From NCBI GenBank assembly GCA_014529385.2, contig CM043956.1, forward strand, positions 63,554,620-63,618,619: DNA of 64,000 nt. Direction: 5' to 3'. Within the stretch, counting starts at the first letter, position 1, and each line of letters begins with the position of its first letter. Below are positions 21,949 to 32,552 of this stretch, one piece after another. A program made the position numbers and the translations under genes. The notes beneath the pieces were generated by a model. The model ran no database searches. It was given only the letters and a program-made list of their open reading frames with translations, and had not been told where the DNA came from. This DNA is from Adiantum capillus-veneris. Its lineage: Eukaryota > Streptophyta > Polypodiopsida > Polypodiales > Pteridaceae.

Positions 21949-23281
21949 ATGGTCATCACTCGAAGCGGAATGGATACTTCGCATATAGGTGGTGAGCATG
22001 GGAGTGGCGAAGAAGCGTTTTTGCCACCAGGAGGTTTTCCCGACCCTCCCCCTTCCCCATCTACGCCATGAGTTGTACCAAATCCTATGGAGGCGATGGT
22101 CAAATCGATGATGGAGATGTTGGCACAACAACAAGAAACGACTCGCGTTGCGATGGCACAACTAGAAAGAAAAGTAGAACGACAGGACGCCTTGGGGCGT
22201 CAGCGTGATCAAGCGCGCTTGGCGGCCGAAGAACGACAGGCCGAGCGTGGGTACAGAGTGAACAACGCATGCAAGAGTTGGTACGACATGTTCACGCTTC
22301 GAAGTCCGAGCCAGCCAAAGATGTTGGTAGTTCATCAAGTGGCGCAAGCCGAGATTCAGACTCCAACAACCCAGTCACAGAAAAGATCCAGTTCAGTAAG
22401 TACGATGGTAAGATGGATGCTACGGTTATTCATTCTTGGTTGCATCAATTTAATGCTTATTTTGCGACAACTAAGAAGACAGGAAATAACAAGGTTTTGA
22501 CGGCAGCTATGTACCTTGCCAGTGATGCCATTAATTGGTACCACGCATGGCAAGAGGCACAATTAGCCGTGCACCTAGAGGAAGCCGACGAATTCACGCC
22601 GATTTCCTTCAATTGGGCTGACTTCCAAGACAAGCTCAAGGCGCGGTTTATGCCTCCTCAGTACCTAGCACGATTGAAAGAAGATTGGCGCAATCTCAAG
22701 CAACATGGTATGCCAATAATGTCTTTTTCTAACCGTGTTTTGCAGCTCAGCACTCAATTACGCAAATCGGATGATGAGCACAAAGAGGCTTTCCTTTTTG
22801 GGTTAGACGAATATATCAAGTTTGATGTAGAAGTCTTCGATCAATCGATCTCAACAAGGCGGTAGCGATTGCTCTCGCACAGGAGATGAAGCACAACAAG
22901 GGAAAGCCTAAGGAAAACAAGACTTCGACAAGTACCTCTCAGACTTCTCAGAACCCTCAGAATGGTAAGAACGGTAACTCTTCTAACCAATCTTCCAATA
23001 GTCTCTCAGAAAAGAACTCTTCCAATGAACCTAAGGGTAAAGCTAACACAATTGCTAAACCTAAGCTCACTCCATATGAAAAGGTAGCACAAGGAATTCT
23101 AGGAGAATACATCATGTCGGAAGAGCAAAGCACTTATTCTAAGGAAGGTCATTATTTTCATTGTCACATTAAGGGTCACATAAAAAGGACATGTCCTAAG
23201 CTTGACTCTAATGAATCTAAAGAATCCACAGAACGCACTTCCTCTGTCAATGCAATTAATGATAACACGAGTGTGCCCTAA
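21949..23281 (+). pseudogene. Gag and zinc knuckle of element A, broken
   Basis: The start is ATG 21949 (MVITRSGMDTSH), conserved in B and C. The reading meets a TGA near 22069. It then runs through a charged Gln/Arg/Glu-rich coiled-coil-like region and shifts frame near 22260. Next is the Gag core (FSKYDGKMDATVIHSWLHQF, AINWYHAWQEAQLA, FMPPQYLARLKEDW) to 22865. It shifts again to a basic linker and the zinc knuckle with FHCHIKGHIKRTC, where the first Cys has become Tyr, and ends at TAA 23279-23281. The knuckle in B keeps its first Cys but has lost the last, so the two copies decayed independently. Confidence 0.85.
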
Positions 23282-24392
23282 GTTTCTTCTGACCCTCCCA
23301 TTGATGAGTCTCTCATTAAATGTTATGGTCATATGACAGGGCAACGTTTTGTCATATTGTTTGACCCAGGTAGTATGCATGATGTGATCAGTCCCTCTCT
23401 TGTTGAGAGAGCCCGCCTAGAGGTTAGTCAGAAATCTCCTCTCGAAGTCTCTGGCTTTGTTCCCGGTATGGACTCTTCTCATCACGAAAGAGTGCCTTGA
23501 TGTGTTGTTTACAGTTCAACAAGCTGCTTTCCGCAGAATTTTTTTTTGTCTCTCCTCTCTCGGGATGTGATATGATTTTGGCCATTTGATGGTTTCGTGA
23601 GCATAACCCTCTCATTGATTGGGCGGAAAATATGTTCACTTTCAATGCCAAAAGTGACTCTCCCATTGTCATTCGTGGAGAGAAAGTTGTTCATCCTCCC
23701 TCTCTCATTGCAAATGTGTAGGCGAAGATTGCACGGATTGAGGAGAAAGAGACTTTCTCAGTCTCTTCTTCTCCAAAGCATGACACACAGGATTGGCATG
23801 ATGATTTGAATGATAATGATGAGCATGATGATTTGGATGACAATGACAAGCATGATGATTTGCATGATCAAGATGTGATTTCTCACAAGCATGATGATTT
23901 GCATGAAGAAGATGTGATTGTTCACAAGAAGGATGAGTTAGTGGATACTTTTTCTAGTGAAGCTAACCTCATTGCAGATGCGATCAGTCACGAAGAACCG
24001 ATCTTGGCTCTCGAGCCTAGGTCTAACGAACCCCCTCAGGAAGAACCGATCTTGGCTCTCGAGCCTAGGTCCAAAGAACTCTCACAGGAAGTACTATGTG
24101 TTCGCATGATTAGTCAGCACGCATTGTTCGTGTGTTTCATTCGTGATCGTTTCCTGTATTTTAGTCAGCGTCTTTATGTGATCCCTTTTCCTAGGCATGA
24201 CATATTGTACGTTGAGTACGTTTCACTCATGAATGAGCCCGGATGTACACGGATTTTTCATGAAAAGCTGAAAAGTATGCATTCAAGGACGTCACATTCC
24301 ATGTCTCTTGGCACGACACAGTTGTAGAAAGAGCACAAGAAAGTATGAGCACCAAGCATGGGCATTTCCGTTGTGAATTGCCACAGTTGATT
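23282..24392 (+). pseudogene. Protease, acidic repeat and unknown domain of element A, first part
   Basis: The frame continues after the TAA with the protease site LFDPGSMHDVIS, then shifts near 23470 and shows GWxxWFREHN-like decayed protease sequence. At about 23788-23960 lies a tandem repeat of HDDLxDxD units, very rich in Asp and His. Two 48-bp direct repeats (EEPILALEPRS) follow at about 23992-24087. A conserved unknown domain starts with EVLCVRM and YVIPFPRHDILYVE. Element B splits this domain at 24393; it resumes at 30208. Confidence 0.8.
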
Positions 24393-25554
24393 TGTAAGGT
24401 GCAGCGGAATGAATGTTGTATTTTCTCAAGATTAGTGATCTTTATTGCTCAAGGTTCCTTTTAGTTCTTAGGGAAAGAGAGAGCTTTCCGTCTTATAGAG
24501 TGCTGTGATCACGAACAAAGTGAGTGGATATTGTGCGTGCAAGTGAATGAGACTGAGAGAAGGAGAGAGAAGAGATACGACACCCGAGAGTTGTAAAACC
24601 CTCCTCCGAAGGCCCCACTCTCGTCGGCGAGAGTGGTCTACTTTGATTGCACAAAGGTGCACAATACGTATGCAAGGGAGTGATGCAATGGGACTATGCC
24701 GATGACGACGACGGTGATGACGACGGCGACTTGATGGCTGAAATCTGAGATCTTCTAATCGCTGAATTTCGGGACTGTTTTGGTGGCTGAAAATGACTGT
24801 TTTGGGTGCGTTTTTATGGCTGAAAATGGGGGAACATCTGCAACCAACTTGGGGCTGATCTGCTACTGTGTCGTAAGGCTGGAAATGCTGTGGATCTGAT
24901 GCGATAAGGGCTGAAACTGAAAAACGCTGGGCTGCCTTTTCTCTTGCCAAAAACGCTGGCTGTGGAGACAAAAAATGCTAATAGGCTGCTGTGGAAAAAA
25001 CGCTAGCAATGCTGATGAAATTGCTGGCGATGGCAGTAATCTGCTAGCGCTAGGGTTCTGGTGGTGTTGACGATCCACGCTAGGCTGAAAATGCCAGATC
25101 TTGCGGGTCGGCGAGGATGGGATTTCCAAAAACGCCAAGGTGCTTGAGGGGGTACTGCTGAGAAGTTGCCTGTTGAGCGGGAAGCTCCTGCTGCCTCTTC
25201 TGCCAGAAAGTGCTAACTTGGGTTTGCTTATATATTAACTTAGCAAAATTGCCCTACCTACTTTTGTTGGAAAGTCACTTAAAAATAATAAGTGAAAATA
25301 ACCAAAAATAGGAAAATAGGCTAAATGCACAGGAATCCTAATTGATGCTAATGGATTCTGATGGGAATTCCGATGATCATGCTGTGTGCAACCGGAGGAT
25401 ATGCATCTATGCTAAGTGACTGGGCATGCATGGTCTACAAATAGACTCACAAAAGTGCCAGATCACTGCTAATCTAAACTTGACTGAACTGACTGAACCC
25501 TGCTGTGGTGTAGCTTGTCCACGGACACATAGGGTTGGGATGTGTCACATGACA
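24393..25554 (-). repeat. 3' LTR of element B
   Basis: Matches 29048-30207 closely over about 1.16 kb. Its terminal palindrome is TGTCACATGACA, one substitution from the other copies. The polypurine tract on the minus strand (AAAAGGAGGGGA) adjoins it at about 25555-25566. Confidence 0.93.
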
Positions 25555-25565
25555 TCCCCTCCTTT

Positions 25566-27068
25566 TCAAAGTGAGATACTGGTACCGAACTGTATGGCAT
25601 CGAGGGAGATCGCCAATAGCATCCGGAATCCTGGAAGGGACTCTTCGCCGGCCCACTCTGCTGTGTGGGTCGAGCGGTACTTGAACTTCATAAAGGTCTG
25701 CAACGCTTGCTTCTTTGGGCCGCGCCGAAAGCGACACAAAGTCTTCTGAATCTCCTTTCTTGCTTCAACTTCGTCTAGAGTCCTGCTTCTTTCGTCTTCA
25801 AGAATCTCCATGGCTGAAAATTCCTGAAACAATCTCCAACACAAAACCATGAACATACCCATTCCATGTAAAGTGAAGGAAAAAAATCTTGTCTTCTCCA
25901 AAGACTGTGTATGCAATGTAGATGAACATAGAGACGGAGTGACAACCCGTTCATCAAACACATGCAAACAATACGATTGAATCTTTGCTGTTTGATCGAA
26001 ATCAATCAACTGTGACAAATCACAATGGAAATGCCCATGCTTGGTGCTCATACAATCATGTGCTCGTTCGGAAACTGTGTCATGCCAAGGAAGAGACATG
26101 GAATGTGACTTCCTTACATACAAACCTTTCAGCTTTTCATGAACAATCCGCATACATTCGTGCTCATCCATGAGAGAAACGTGCTCAACATACAGTATGT
26201 CATGCCTAGGAAAAGGGATCACATAACGATGTTGACTAAAATATAGGAAACCTTCACGAATGAAACACTCGAACAATGCGTGCGTATCAATCATGCGAAC
26301 ACATAATACTTCCTGTGATGGTTCTTTGGACCAAGGCTCGAGAGCCAAGATCGCTTCTTCGGGATCTATCGAATCTTCTTGTGGGGGATCTGTGGACCTC
26401 GACTCGAAAGCCAAGATCGATTCTTGTTGATTGATCGAATCTACAACGAGGTTAGCTTCGCTAGAAAAAGCATCAACTAACACATCATCATTGTGAACAA
26501 TCACATCTTGTTCATGCAATTCATCATGCTTGTCTTTATCATCCAAATCATCATGCAAATCATTATCCATCAAATCATCATGCTTCTCATAATCATGCAA
26601 ATCCTGTGTGTCATGCTGTGGAGAAAAAGAGATTGAGAGAGTCTCCTTATCTTGAATCCTTTCAACCTTGTCCTGCATATTAGCAATGAGAGATGGAGAA
26701 GGAACAATGTCCTCTCCATGAAAGACAGTGGGAGAATCACTTTTGGCATTGAGAGTTAAAGTGTTGCCCTCCCAATCAACGAGAGCGTTCAGTTCACGAA
26801 ACCATTTCATGCCTAAAATCATATCACATCCTGAGAGAGGAGAAACAACAAATCTTCTAGTGAAGGCAGGTTGTTGAATTGCAAACAACACATCAAGGCA
26901 CTCCTTCGTGATGAGAGCGTCCATACCAGGGTGAAAGCCAGAGACCTCGATAGGAGATCTCGGACTAACTTCGAGGCGGGCTCTCTCAACAAGAGAGGGG
27001 CTGATCACATCATGCATACTACCTGGGTCAATATGACAAAACAGTGCCCCGACGTACGACCATAACAT
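25566..27068 (-). CDS. Protease, acidic repeat, unknown conserved domain and chromodomain-like tail of element B
   Basis: A 500-codon open frame. It opens with the protease active site HIDPGSMHDVIS near residue 12 and continues with GCDMILGMKWFREL near 80. An Asp/His-rich repeat (HDDLMDNDLHDDLDDKDKHD) follows near 160-185. Residues about 240-420 have no family I recognise but are strongly conserved in element A (RYVIPFPRHDILYVEHVSLM, SLCSSTLHTQSLEK, EILEDERSRTLDEVEA). The end, FMKFKYRSTHTAEWAGEESL, resembles the second half of a chromodomain; compare FLVKFKNYPALDAKWMEQKDL in element E. The ORF's first ATG lies after a frameshift, so it is a segment of a longer polyprotein. Confidence 0.8.
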   Translation of the reverse strand: MLWSYVGALFCHIDPGSMHDVISPSLVERARLEVSPRSPIEVSGFHPGMDALITKECLDVLFAIQQPAFTRRFVVSPLSGCDMILGMKWFRELNALVDWEGNTLTLNAKSDSPTVFHGEDIVPSPSLIANMQDKVERIQDKETLSISFSPQHDTQDLHDYEKHDDLMDNDLHDDLDDKDKHDELHEQDVIVHNDDVLVDAFSSEANLVVDSINQQESILAFESRSTDPPQEDSIDPEEAILALEPWSKEPSQEVLCVRMIDTHALFECFIREGFLYFSQHRYVIPFPRHDILYVEHVSLMDEHECMRIVHEKLKGLYVRKSHSMSLPWHDTVSERAHDCMSTKHGHFHCDLSQLIDFDQTAKIQSYCLHVFDERVVTPSLCSSTLHTQSLEKTRFFSFTLHGMGMFMVLCWRLFQEFSAMEILEDERSRTLDEVEARKEIQKTLCRFRRGPKKQALQTFMKFKYRSTHTAEWAGEESLPGFRMLLAISLDAIQFGTSISL

Positions 27069-27421
27069 TTAATGAGAGAATCATCAATGGGAGGGTCCTG
27101 AGAAACTTTGGGCACAATCGTGTTATCATTCATTGCATTGACAGATGTAGTGGGTGCTGTGGGTTCTTTAGATTCATTCGATTCAAGCTTAGGCCATGTT
27201 CGTTTTATGTGACCCTTAATGTGACAATGAAAACAACGACCTTCCTTAGAATAAGTGCTTTGTTCTTCCGAAGTGATGTAACCTCCTACAATTCCTTGTG
27301 CTACTTTTTCATATGGAGTAAGCTTAGGTTTAGCAGGTGTGTTAGCCTTACCCTTAGATTCATTGGAAGAATTCTTTGATGAGATAATGTTGGAAGATTG
27401 GTTAGTTATCATTCTTACCAT
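27005..27421 (-). pseudogene. Basic linker and zinc knuckle of element B
   Basis: The frame lies between two frameshifts, overlapping the Gag frame upstream and the protease frame downstream by 20 and 64 bases. It contains KPKLTPYEKVAQGI and the knuckle CFHCHIKGHIKRTW, in which the last Cys has become Trp. Confidence 0.8.
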
Positions 27422-28550
27422 TCTTACTGTTCTGAGGGTTCTGAGAAGTCTGCGAGGTACTTGTGGAAGTCTTGTTCTCCTTAGGCTTTCCCTTGTTGTG
27501 CTTCATCTCGTGGGCGAGAGCAATTGCTACCGCTTTGTTGAGATCTATTGGATCGAGTACCGCGACATCATACTTGATATACTCGTCCAATCCGTAGAGA
27601 AATGCCTCTTTCTCTAATCGTGTTTTGCCAAGTTGCAAAACACGATTAGAGAAAGACATAATCGGCATACCGTTTTGCTTGAGAGCTCGCCAATCGTCCT
27701 TCAATCGTGCAAGGTACTGAGGTGGCATAAACCGCGCCTTGAGCTTGTCTTGGAAATCAGCCCAACTAAAAGAGAGGGGCGTGAAATCGTCGGCTGCCTC
27801 TAGGTGCGCGGCTAGCTGGGCCTCTTGCCATGCCTGGTACCAATTTATGGCATCACCGGTAAGGTACATAGCTGCCGTCAAAACTTTGCTATTGCCTGTT
27901 TTCTTAGTTGTCGCAAAATAAGCAATTAATTGATGCAACCAAGAGTGAATAACAGTAGCATCCATCTTACCGTCATACTTACTGAAAGTCAACTTCTCTG
28001 TGACTGGATTGTGTGAATCCGCATCGTGGCTTGCGCCACTTGACGAACTCCCACGATCTTTGGGTGGTTCGGTCTTCGAGACTAGGATTTGGGCAATAAA
28101 TTCTTGATTGCGAAGCTTCCTTTGAGCTTCACGCTCGGCCTCCTTTTCTGCTTTTCGTTCATTTCGTTCAGCGCGCTCGCGTTCGAGAGCAAGTCGATTT
28201 TCTTCTTGTTGGGCGGCAAATCTTGTGTTTCTTTCGTCGCGCTCGCGGTCCTTGGCTGCTTGATCTGCGGCCATTCTTGCAATTCTGTCGTCGCGCTCAC
28301 GGTCCTGAGCAAGGCGATTTTCTTCTTGTTTTGCGGCAAGAGCAACGCGCTTGCGTTCTAAAGCAAGGCGCTTGTCTTCCTGTCGATCCATCATGGCCAT
28401 CATCTGCTTCATCATTGCCTCCATAGGGTCTGGCGTAGATGGCGAAGGGGGAGGGTTGGAAAAATCTCCTAGTGGAGAAAATCCTTCGTCGCCTCTCTCA
28501 TGCTCATCACCTGAATGTGAAGTATCCATGCCGTTTCGGGTGACGACCAT
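27402..28550 (-). CDS. Gag of element B
   Basis: 382 codons starting MVVTRNGMDTSH, the same start as in A and C. A long Arg/Glu/Gln-rich, probably coiled-coil region covers about residues 60-150 (ERERAERNERKAEKEAEREA). The Gag core follows with FSKYDGKMDATVIHSWLHQL, INWYQAWQEAQLAAHL and FMPPQYLARLKDDW. The frame ends in an Asn/Ser-rich linker at a frameshift near 27410. Gag would form the RNA-packaging particle. The 5' Glu/Arg repeats vary between copies. Confidence 0.85.
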   Translation of the reverse strand: MVVTRNGMDTSHSGDEHERGDEGFSPLGDFSNPPPSPSTPDPMEAMMKQMMAMMDRQEDKRLALERKRVALAAKQEENRLAQDRERDDRIARMAADQAAKDRERDERNTRFAAQQEENRLALERERAERNERKAEKEAEREAQRKLRNQEFIAQILVSKTEPPKDRGSSSSGASHDADSHNPVTEKLTFSKYDGKMDATVIHSWLHQLIAYFATTKKTGNSKVLTAAMYLTGDAINWYQAWQEAQLAAHLEAADDFTPLSFSWADFQDKLKARFMPPQYLARLKDDWRALKQNGMPIMSFSNRVLQLGKTRLEKEAFLYGLDEYIKYDVAVLDPIDLNKAVAIALAHEMKHNKGKPKENKTSTSTSQTSQNPQNSKNGKNDN

Positions 28551-29034
28551 GCACTATGATCTTGGGGTCTTAAGCTCGCGAGGAACTTGGGTTCTTGAGG
28601 GTCTTGAGGTTCTTGAGGTCCTTGATTCGTGAGAATCTTGGGTTCTTGAGGTTCTTGAGTCTTGAGGGTCTTGGGTTCTTGGGGTTCTTGAGGTTTTCTT
28701 TCGCTTGCAAATCGCGTTGGAGAAGGATCTTCTCTTCACCCGAGTTCTACCCTTTTCTGCGGGCGCACCCCTTGGCGGCCTTGCGCTCACACCAAGGTTG
28801 CTTTTTCCCACCTCACGTCGATTGGCTGGCCGCTAAGTGCACGGTCCGCTCTCAATGAGTGAAAAGAGACACAAGGGGAGGCTTGACAAGCCCTTCTTTC
28901 TTGGGATTCCTGTCACTCTTCAACAAAACACGATTAGGAATCGCCACGCCCAAGTAAACTTGGGTTCGTGCGATTGCAACAAGCAAAAAAAATTCTTGTG
29001 GTTCTTTCCTTGAGTTATGCAGAACACTTCCAAA

Positions 29035-29046
29035 GCTCTGATACCA
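29035..29046 (-). other. Primer binding site of element B
   Basis: The minus strand reads TGGTATCAGAGC one base from the 5' LTR, initiator-tRNA-Met type. Confidence 0.92.
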
Positions 29047-29047
29047 A

Positions 29048-30207
29048 TATAAGTTGCAGCGGAATGAATGTTGTATTTTCTCAAGATTAGTGATCTTTAT
29101 TGCTCAAGGTTCCTTTTAGTTCTTAGGGAAAGAGAGAGCTTTCCGTCTTATAGAGTGCTGTGATCACGAACAAAGTGAGTGGATATTGTGCGTGCAAGTG
29201 AATGAGACTGAGAGAAGGAGAGAGAAGAGATACGACACCCGAGAGTTGTAAAACCCTCCTCCGAAGGCCCCACTCTCGTTGGCGAGAGTGGTCTACTTTG
29301 ATTGCACAAAGGTGTACAATACGTATGCAAGGGAGTGATGCAATGGGACTATGCTGACGACAACGGTGATGACGACGGCGACTTGATGGCTGAAATCTGA
29401 GATCTTCTAATCGCTGAATTTCGGGACTGTTTCGGTGGCTGAAAATGACCGTTTTGGCTGCATTTTTATGGCTGAAAATGGGGGAACATCTGCAACGAAC
29501 TTGGGGCTGATCTGCTACTGTGTCGTAGGGTTGGAAATGCTGTGGATCTGATGCGATAAGGCCTGAAACTGAAAAACGCTGGGCTGCCTTTTCTCTTGCC
29601 AAAAACGCTGGCCGCGGAGAACAAAAACGCTAATAGGCTGCTGTGGAAAAAAACGCTAGCAATGCTGATGAAATTGCTGGCGATGGCAGTAATCTGCTAG
29701 CGCTAGGGTTCTGGTGGTGTTGACGATCCAGGCTAGGCTGAAAACGCCAGATCTTGCGGGCCGGCGAGGATGGGATTTCCAAAAACGCCAAGGTGCTTGA
29801 GGGGGTACTGCTTAGAAGTTGCCTGTTGAGCGGGAAGCTTTTGCTGCCTCTTCTGCCAGAAAGTGCTAACTTGGGTTTGCTTATATATTAACTTAGCAAA
29901 ATTGCCCTACCTACTTTTGTTGGAAAGTCACTTAAAAATAATAAGTGAAAATAACCAAAAATAGGAAAATAGGCTAAATGCACAGGAATCCTAATTGATG
30001 CTAATGGATTCTGATGGGAATTCCGATGATCATGCTGTGTGCAATCGGAGGATATGCATCTATGCTAAGTGACTGGGCATGCACGGTCTACGAATAGACT
30101 CACAAAAGTGCCAAATCACTGGTAATCTAAACTTGACTGAACTGACTGAACCCTGCTGTGGTGTAGCTTGTCCACGGACACATAGGGTTGGGATGTGTCA
30201 CGTGACA
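29048..30207 (-). repeat. 5' LTR of element B
   Basis: Partner of 24393-25554. It begins on the minus strand with the intact palindrome TGTCACGTGACA (30196-30207). The inner end reads ACTTATA where the 3' LTR has CCTTACA. Confidence 0.92.
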
Positions 30208-30651
30208 TGATTGATTTAGATCCGAAAAAAAAGATTCGATCTCATTGTTTGCACGTGTTTGATGAACGGTTTGACACTCCGTCTCTATGTTCATCTACAT
30301 TGCATGCACAGTCTTTAGAGAAGATAAGATTTTTTCCAATCACTTTACACGGAATAGGTATGTTCATGTTTTTGTGTTGGAAGTGGTTTCAGGAATTTTC
30401 AGTCATGGAGATTCTTGAAGAAGAAAGAAGCATGACTCTGGACGAAGTTGAAGCATTGAAGGAGCCACAGAAGACTTTGTCGCTTTCTTCGCGGCCCAAA
30501 GAGGCAAGCGTTGTAGACCTTTCTGAAGTTCAAGTACCGCACGACCAACACATCAGAGTGGGCCGGTGAAGAGTCCCTTCCAGGATTCCGGATGCTATTG
30601 GCAATCTCCCTCGACGCCATACAGTTCGGTACGAGTACCTCACTTTGAAAA
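30208..30651 (+). pseudogene. Unknown conserved domain and chromodomain-like tail of element A, second part
   Basis: Continues the protein interrupted at 24392. The 30195-30569 frame contains SHCLHVFDERFDTPSLCSST and EILEEERSMTLDEVEALKEP, matching element B residue for residue in most positions. A two-base difference near 30480 shifts the frame, so the chromodomain-like end (KYRTTNTSEWAGEESLPGF) is read in another frame than the rest. The polypurine tract and 3' LTR follow directly. Confidence 0.8.
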
Positions 30652-30659
30652 GGAGGGGA

Positions 30660-31833
30660 TGTCACGTGACACATCCAACCCTATGTGTCCGTGGACAAGC
30701 TACAGCATGACCAGGGTTCAGTTAAGTCAAGTCATTTCAGATTAGGAAGCGATCTGGCACTTTTGTGAGTCTGTTCGCAGACCGTGCATGTCCAGGCACC
30801 TAGTGTAGATGCATTTCCTCTGGTTGCACACAACATGATCATAAGCATTCCCATCAGAATCCATCATAATCCTTCAGGGGAATTTTCCAGTGCATTTAAC
30901 CTATTTTCGACATTTTTCATTTATTTTAGTGACTTTTGTTGGAAAGTAGGTAGGGCAAATTGAGTAAGTTTGTATATAAGCAAACCTAGGCTAGCACTTA
31001 TTGGCAGAAGAGGCATCTGGAGCACCTTGCTCAACAGACAACTTCTCAGCAAGATCCCCCCTTGGTGGCGTTTTCCCTCCAAGCAAGACACCCCTTCACC
31101 TAGCCTTTTTCATCAGCAAGTCACCATCGCCAACAGATTCCAGTACTTGGCGTTTTCAGCCATAGCTTCATCGCCAAGTCCTCTCAGCCCTAGCGTTTTT
31201 CATCAAGACTTCATCGCAAGACCACCTCAGCCTTGGCGTTTTCCAGAACCCCCAAATTGCCCCGTTGTCTAGCGTTTTCAGCCTCACCGAGCATCAGCGT
31301 TTTCAGCGGTTAGACAACCTAAAACCAGTGATTTTCAGCCGACAGAAACCAGCCCAAATCAGCGGTTTTTGATTCCAGCAAATTTCAGCCAGTAGCGTTT
31401 TTGGACAGTAGTGAAATTGCATCAGATTTCAGCTAGTGGCGTTTTTGGACAGCAGTGAATTTGCATCAGTTTCAGCCTTAGTGTCGATCTCGTCATCCCC
31501 GTCGTCGACCTCAACACAGCCTAGAATTTCATTAGTCCACAGTCATCCACTTGTACGAGTTTGTGCAATCAATAATAGACCACTCTCGCCAACGTGAGTG
31601 GGGCCTTCGGAGGAGGGTTTTACAACGTCTCTGGTGTCGTATTCTCTTCTCTCTCTATCTCTCAGTCTCATACACTTTCACGCACAATGTCCATTTACTT
31701 TGTTCGTATCCATTGCACTCTCTCATTAAGAACGGAAGGCTCTCTCTTCCATAAGAATAAAAAGGAACCTTGAGCACAGTTCGGAGCACTCATCTTGAGA
31801 AAAGTTCAAACATTCATTCCGCTGCACCTTACA
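30660..31833 (+). repeat. 3' LTR of element A
   Basis: Partner of 20379-21494, with the same TGTCACGTGACA start and CACCTTACA end. It is about 60 bp longer, mainly through a stretch near 31580-31625 that is missing from the 5' LTR. Confidence 0.92.
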
Positions 31834-31953
31834 ACACTGATCTCCTACAGTGGACCACCAAGGTACTCTTTTATATGCAGTGAACCTAAAGCAATAGATA
31901 CAAAAACTGACACCCCCGAAAGCACTAGTTGTTAAAAATAGAGGGCCCTAAAG
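31834..31953. other. Spacer between elements A and D
   Basis: 120 bp with no recognised feature. It carries the right target-site copy of A (ACACT) and the left copy of D (TAAAG, 31949-31953). Confidence 0.6.
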
Positions 31954-32488
31954 TGTCACAAATTGATGACGTGGCAAGTGACAACTGTACGAACAAATGA
32001 CGTGGGAGGCAGACCCGCGAGTCACGTTGATAGGTCCCACATGACAACAATACGGATTTCCGCATTATGCGTTGACATGTTGACGTGGCTGTTGTACAAA
32101 ATTCCGTAATTTGCGTTGACTTCTTTTTGGTAGTTTTTGGGACCAGATGCTTTTGGAACAAGTTGCTTTTGAGTTTACTACTTTTTGGGGCTTTGCTTTT
32201 GGGCATCCCTTATAAGAATAAATAGACCCTCTAAGGCCTCACTCTGCACAACATTTGGACGCAAAGTTTGAGAGCAGAGGTTCCCTTGGGAGTTGTACTT
32301 TGTTCAAACATTAATATAAGAATAAATACCGAAAGGGGCGCTAGCTTTTGGGTCCAATATCTTTGGGCACGGAACTACGCTGGGCCATGTAGTAAATTGA
32401 ACTGTGATTTAAAGTTGTGAAGTGTCTTTAAGAGAGTCTTTCATGTGTCGTGTCAAATTCCCGACTTGGGGTGCCCAAGTCTGTTAGA
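31954..32488 (+). repeat. 5' LTR of element D
   Basis: Starts TGTCACAAATTGATGACGTGG and ends TCTGTTAGA, where the expected final CA reads GA. It holds three TGACGTGG motifs and a TATA-like AATAAATAGACC near 32215. Confidence 0.9.
31967..32089 (+). promoter_or_regulatory. Three TGACGTGG motifs in the U3 of element D
   Basis: TGACGTGG occurs at 31967-31974, 31998-32005 and 32081-32088. This ACGT-core sequence is a known type of plant bZIP target. The 3' LTR also has three (34529, 34612, 34752) and the related LTR of E has three on the minus strand. The regulatory role is inferred. Confidence 0.5.
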
Positions 32489-32489
32489 G

Positions 32490-32501
32490 TGGTATCAAAG
32501 C
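32490..32501 (+). other. Primer binding site of element D
   Basis: TGGTATCAAAGC, one base different from the usual Met-type PBS, just inside the 5' LTR. Confidence 0.85.
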
Positions 32502-32552
32502 ACGACCGATTTCTCTTCTACCGGGAAATCCAATCCTCTTACCGCAACACAT

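Larger units (their letters stand above)
24393..30207 (-). mobile_element. Element B: complete pol-less element of the A/B/C family, inserted in A
   Basis: Read on minus: 5' LTR 29048-30207, PBS 29035-29046, Gag-knuckle-protease-acidic repeat-unknown domain-chromodomain-like tail, then 3' LTR 24393-25554. TGATT flanks both ends (24388-24392 and 30208-30212), a perfect 5-bp duplication. The internal region is about 3.5 kb and lacks RT, RNase H and integrase core. The coding chain is broken by two frameshifts. At sites where A has lesions B is open, and the reverse also holds, so the ancestor carried one long ORF. Confidence 0.93.
20379..31833 (+). mobile_element. Element A: pol-less Ty3/Gypsy element of the A/B/C family, containing element B
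   Basis: LTRs lie at 20379-21494 and 30660-31833, with a Met-type PBS after the first and AAAAGGAGGGGA before the second. Flanks are GCACT and ACACT. Without element B the internal region is only about 3.35 kb. It codes for decayed Gag, zinc knuckle, protease, an acidic repeat and a C-terminal domain. There is no room for, and no trace of, RT, RNase H or an integrase core. Such elements need enzymes from an autonomous relative. Element B interrupts it at 24393-30207 with a perfect TGATT duplication. Confidence 0.9.

Noticed and set aside
25474-25737. Minus ORF MSLSARPKEASVADL... in another frame of element B
   Set aside because: Its similarity to the A frame reflects shared nucleotide sequence after a two-base indel. 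The chromodomain-like reading is the better supported frame.
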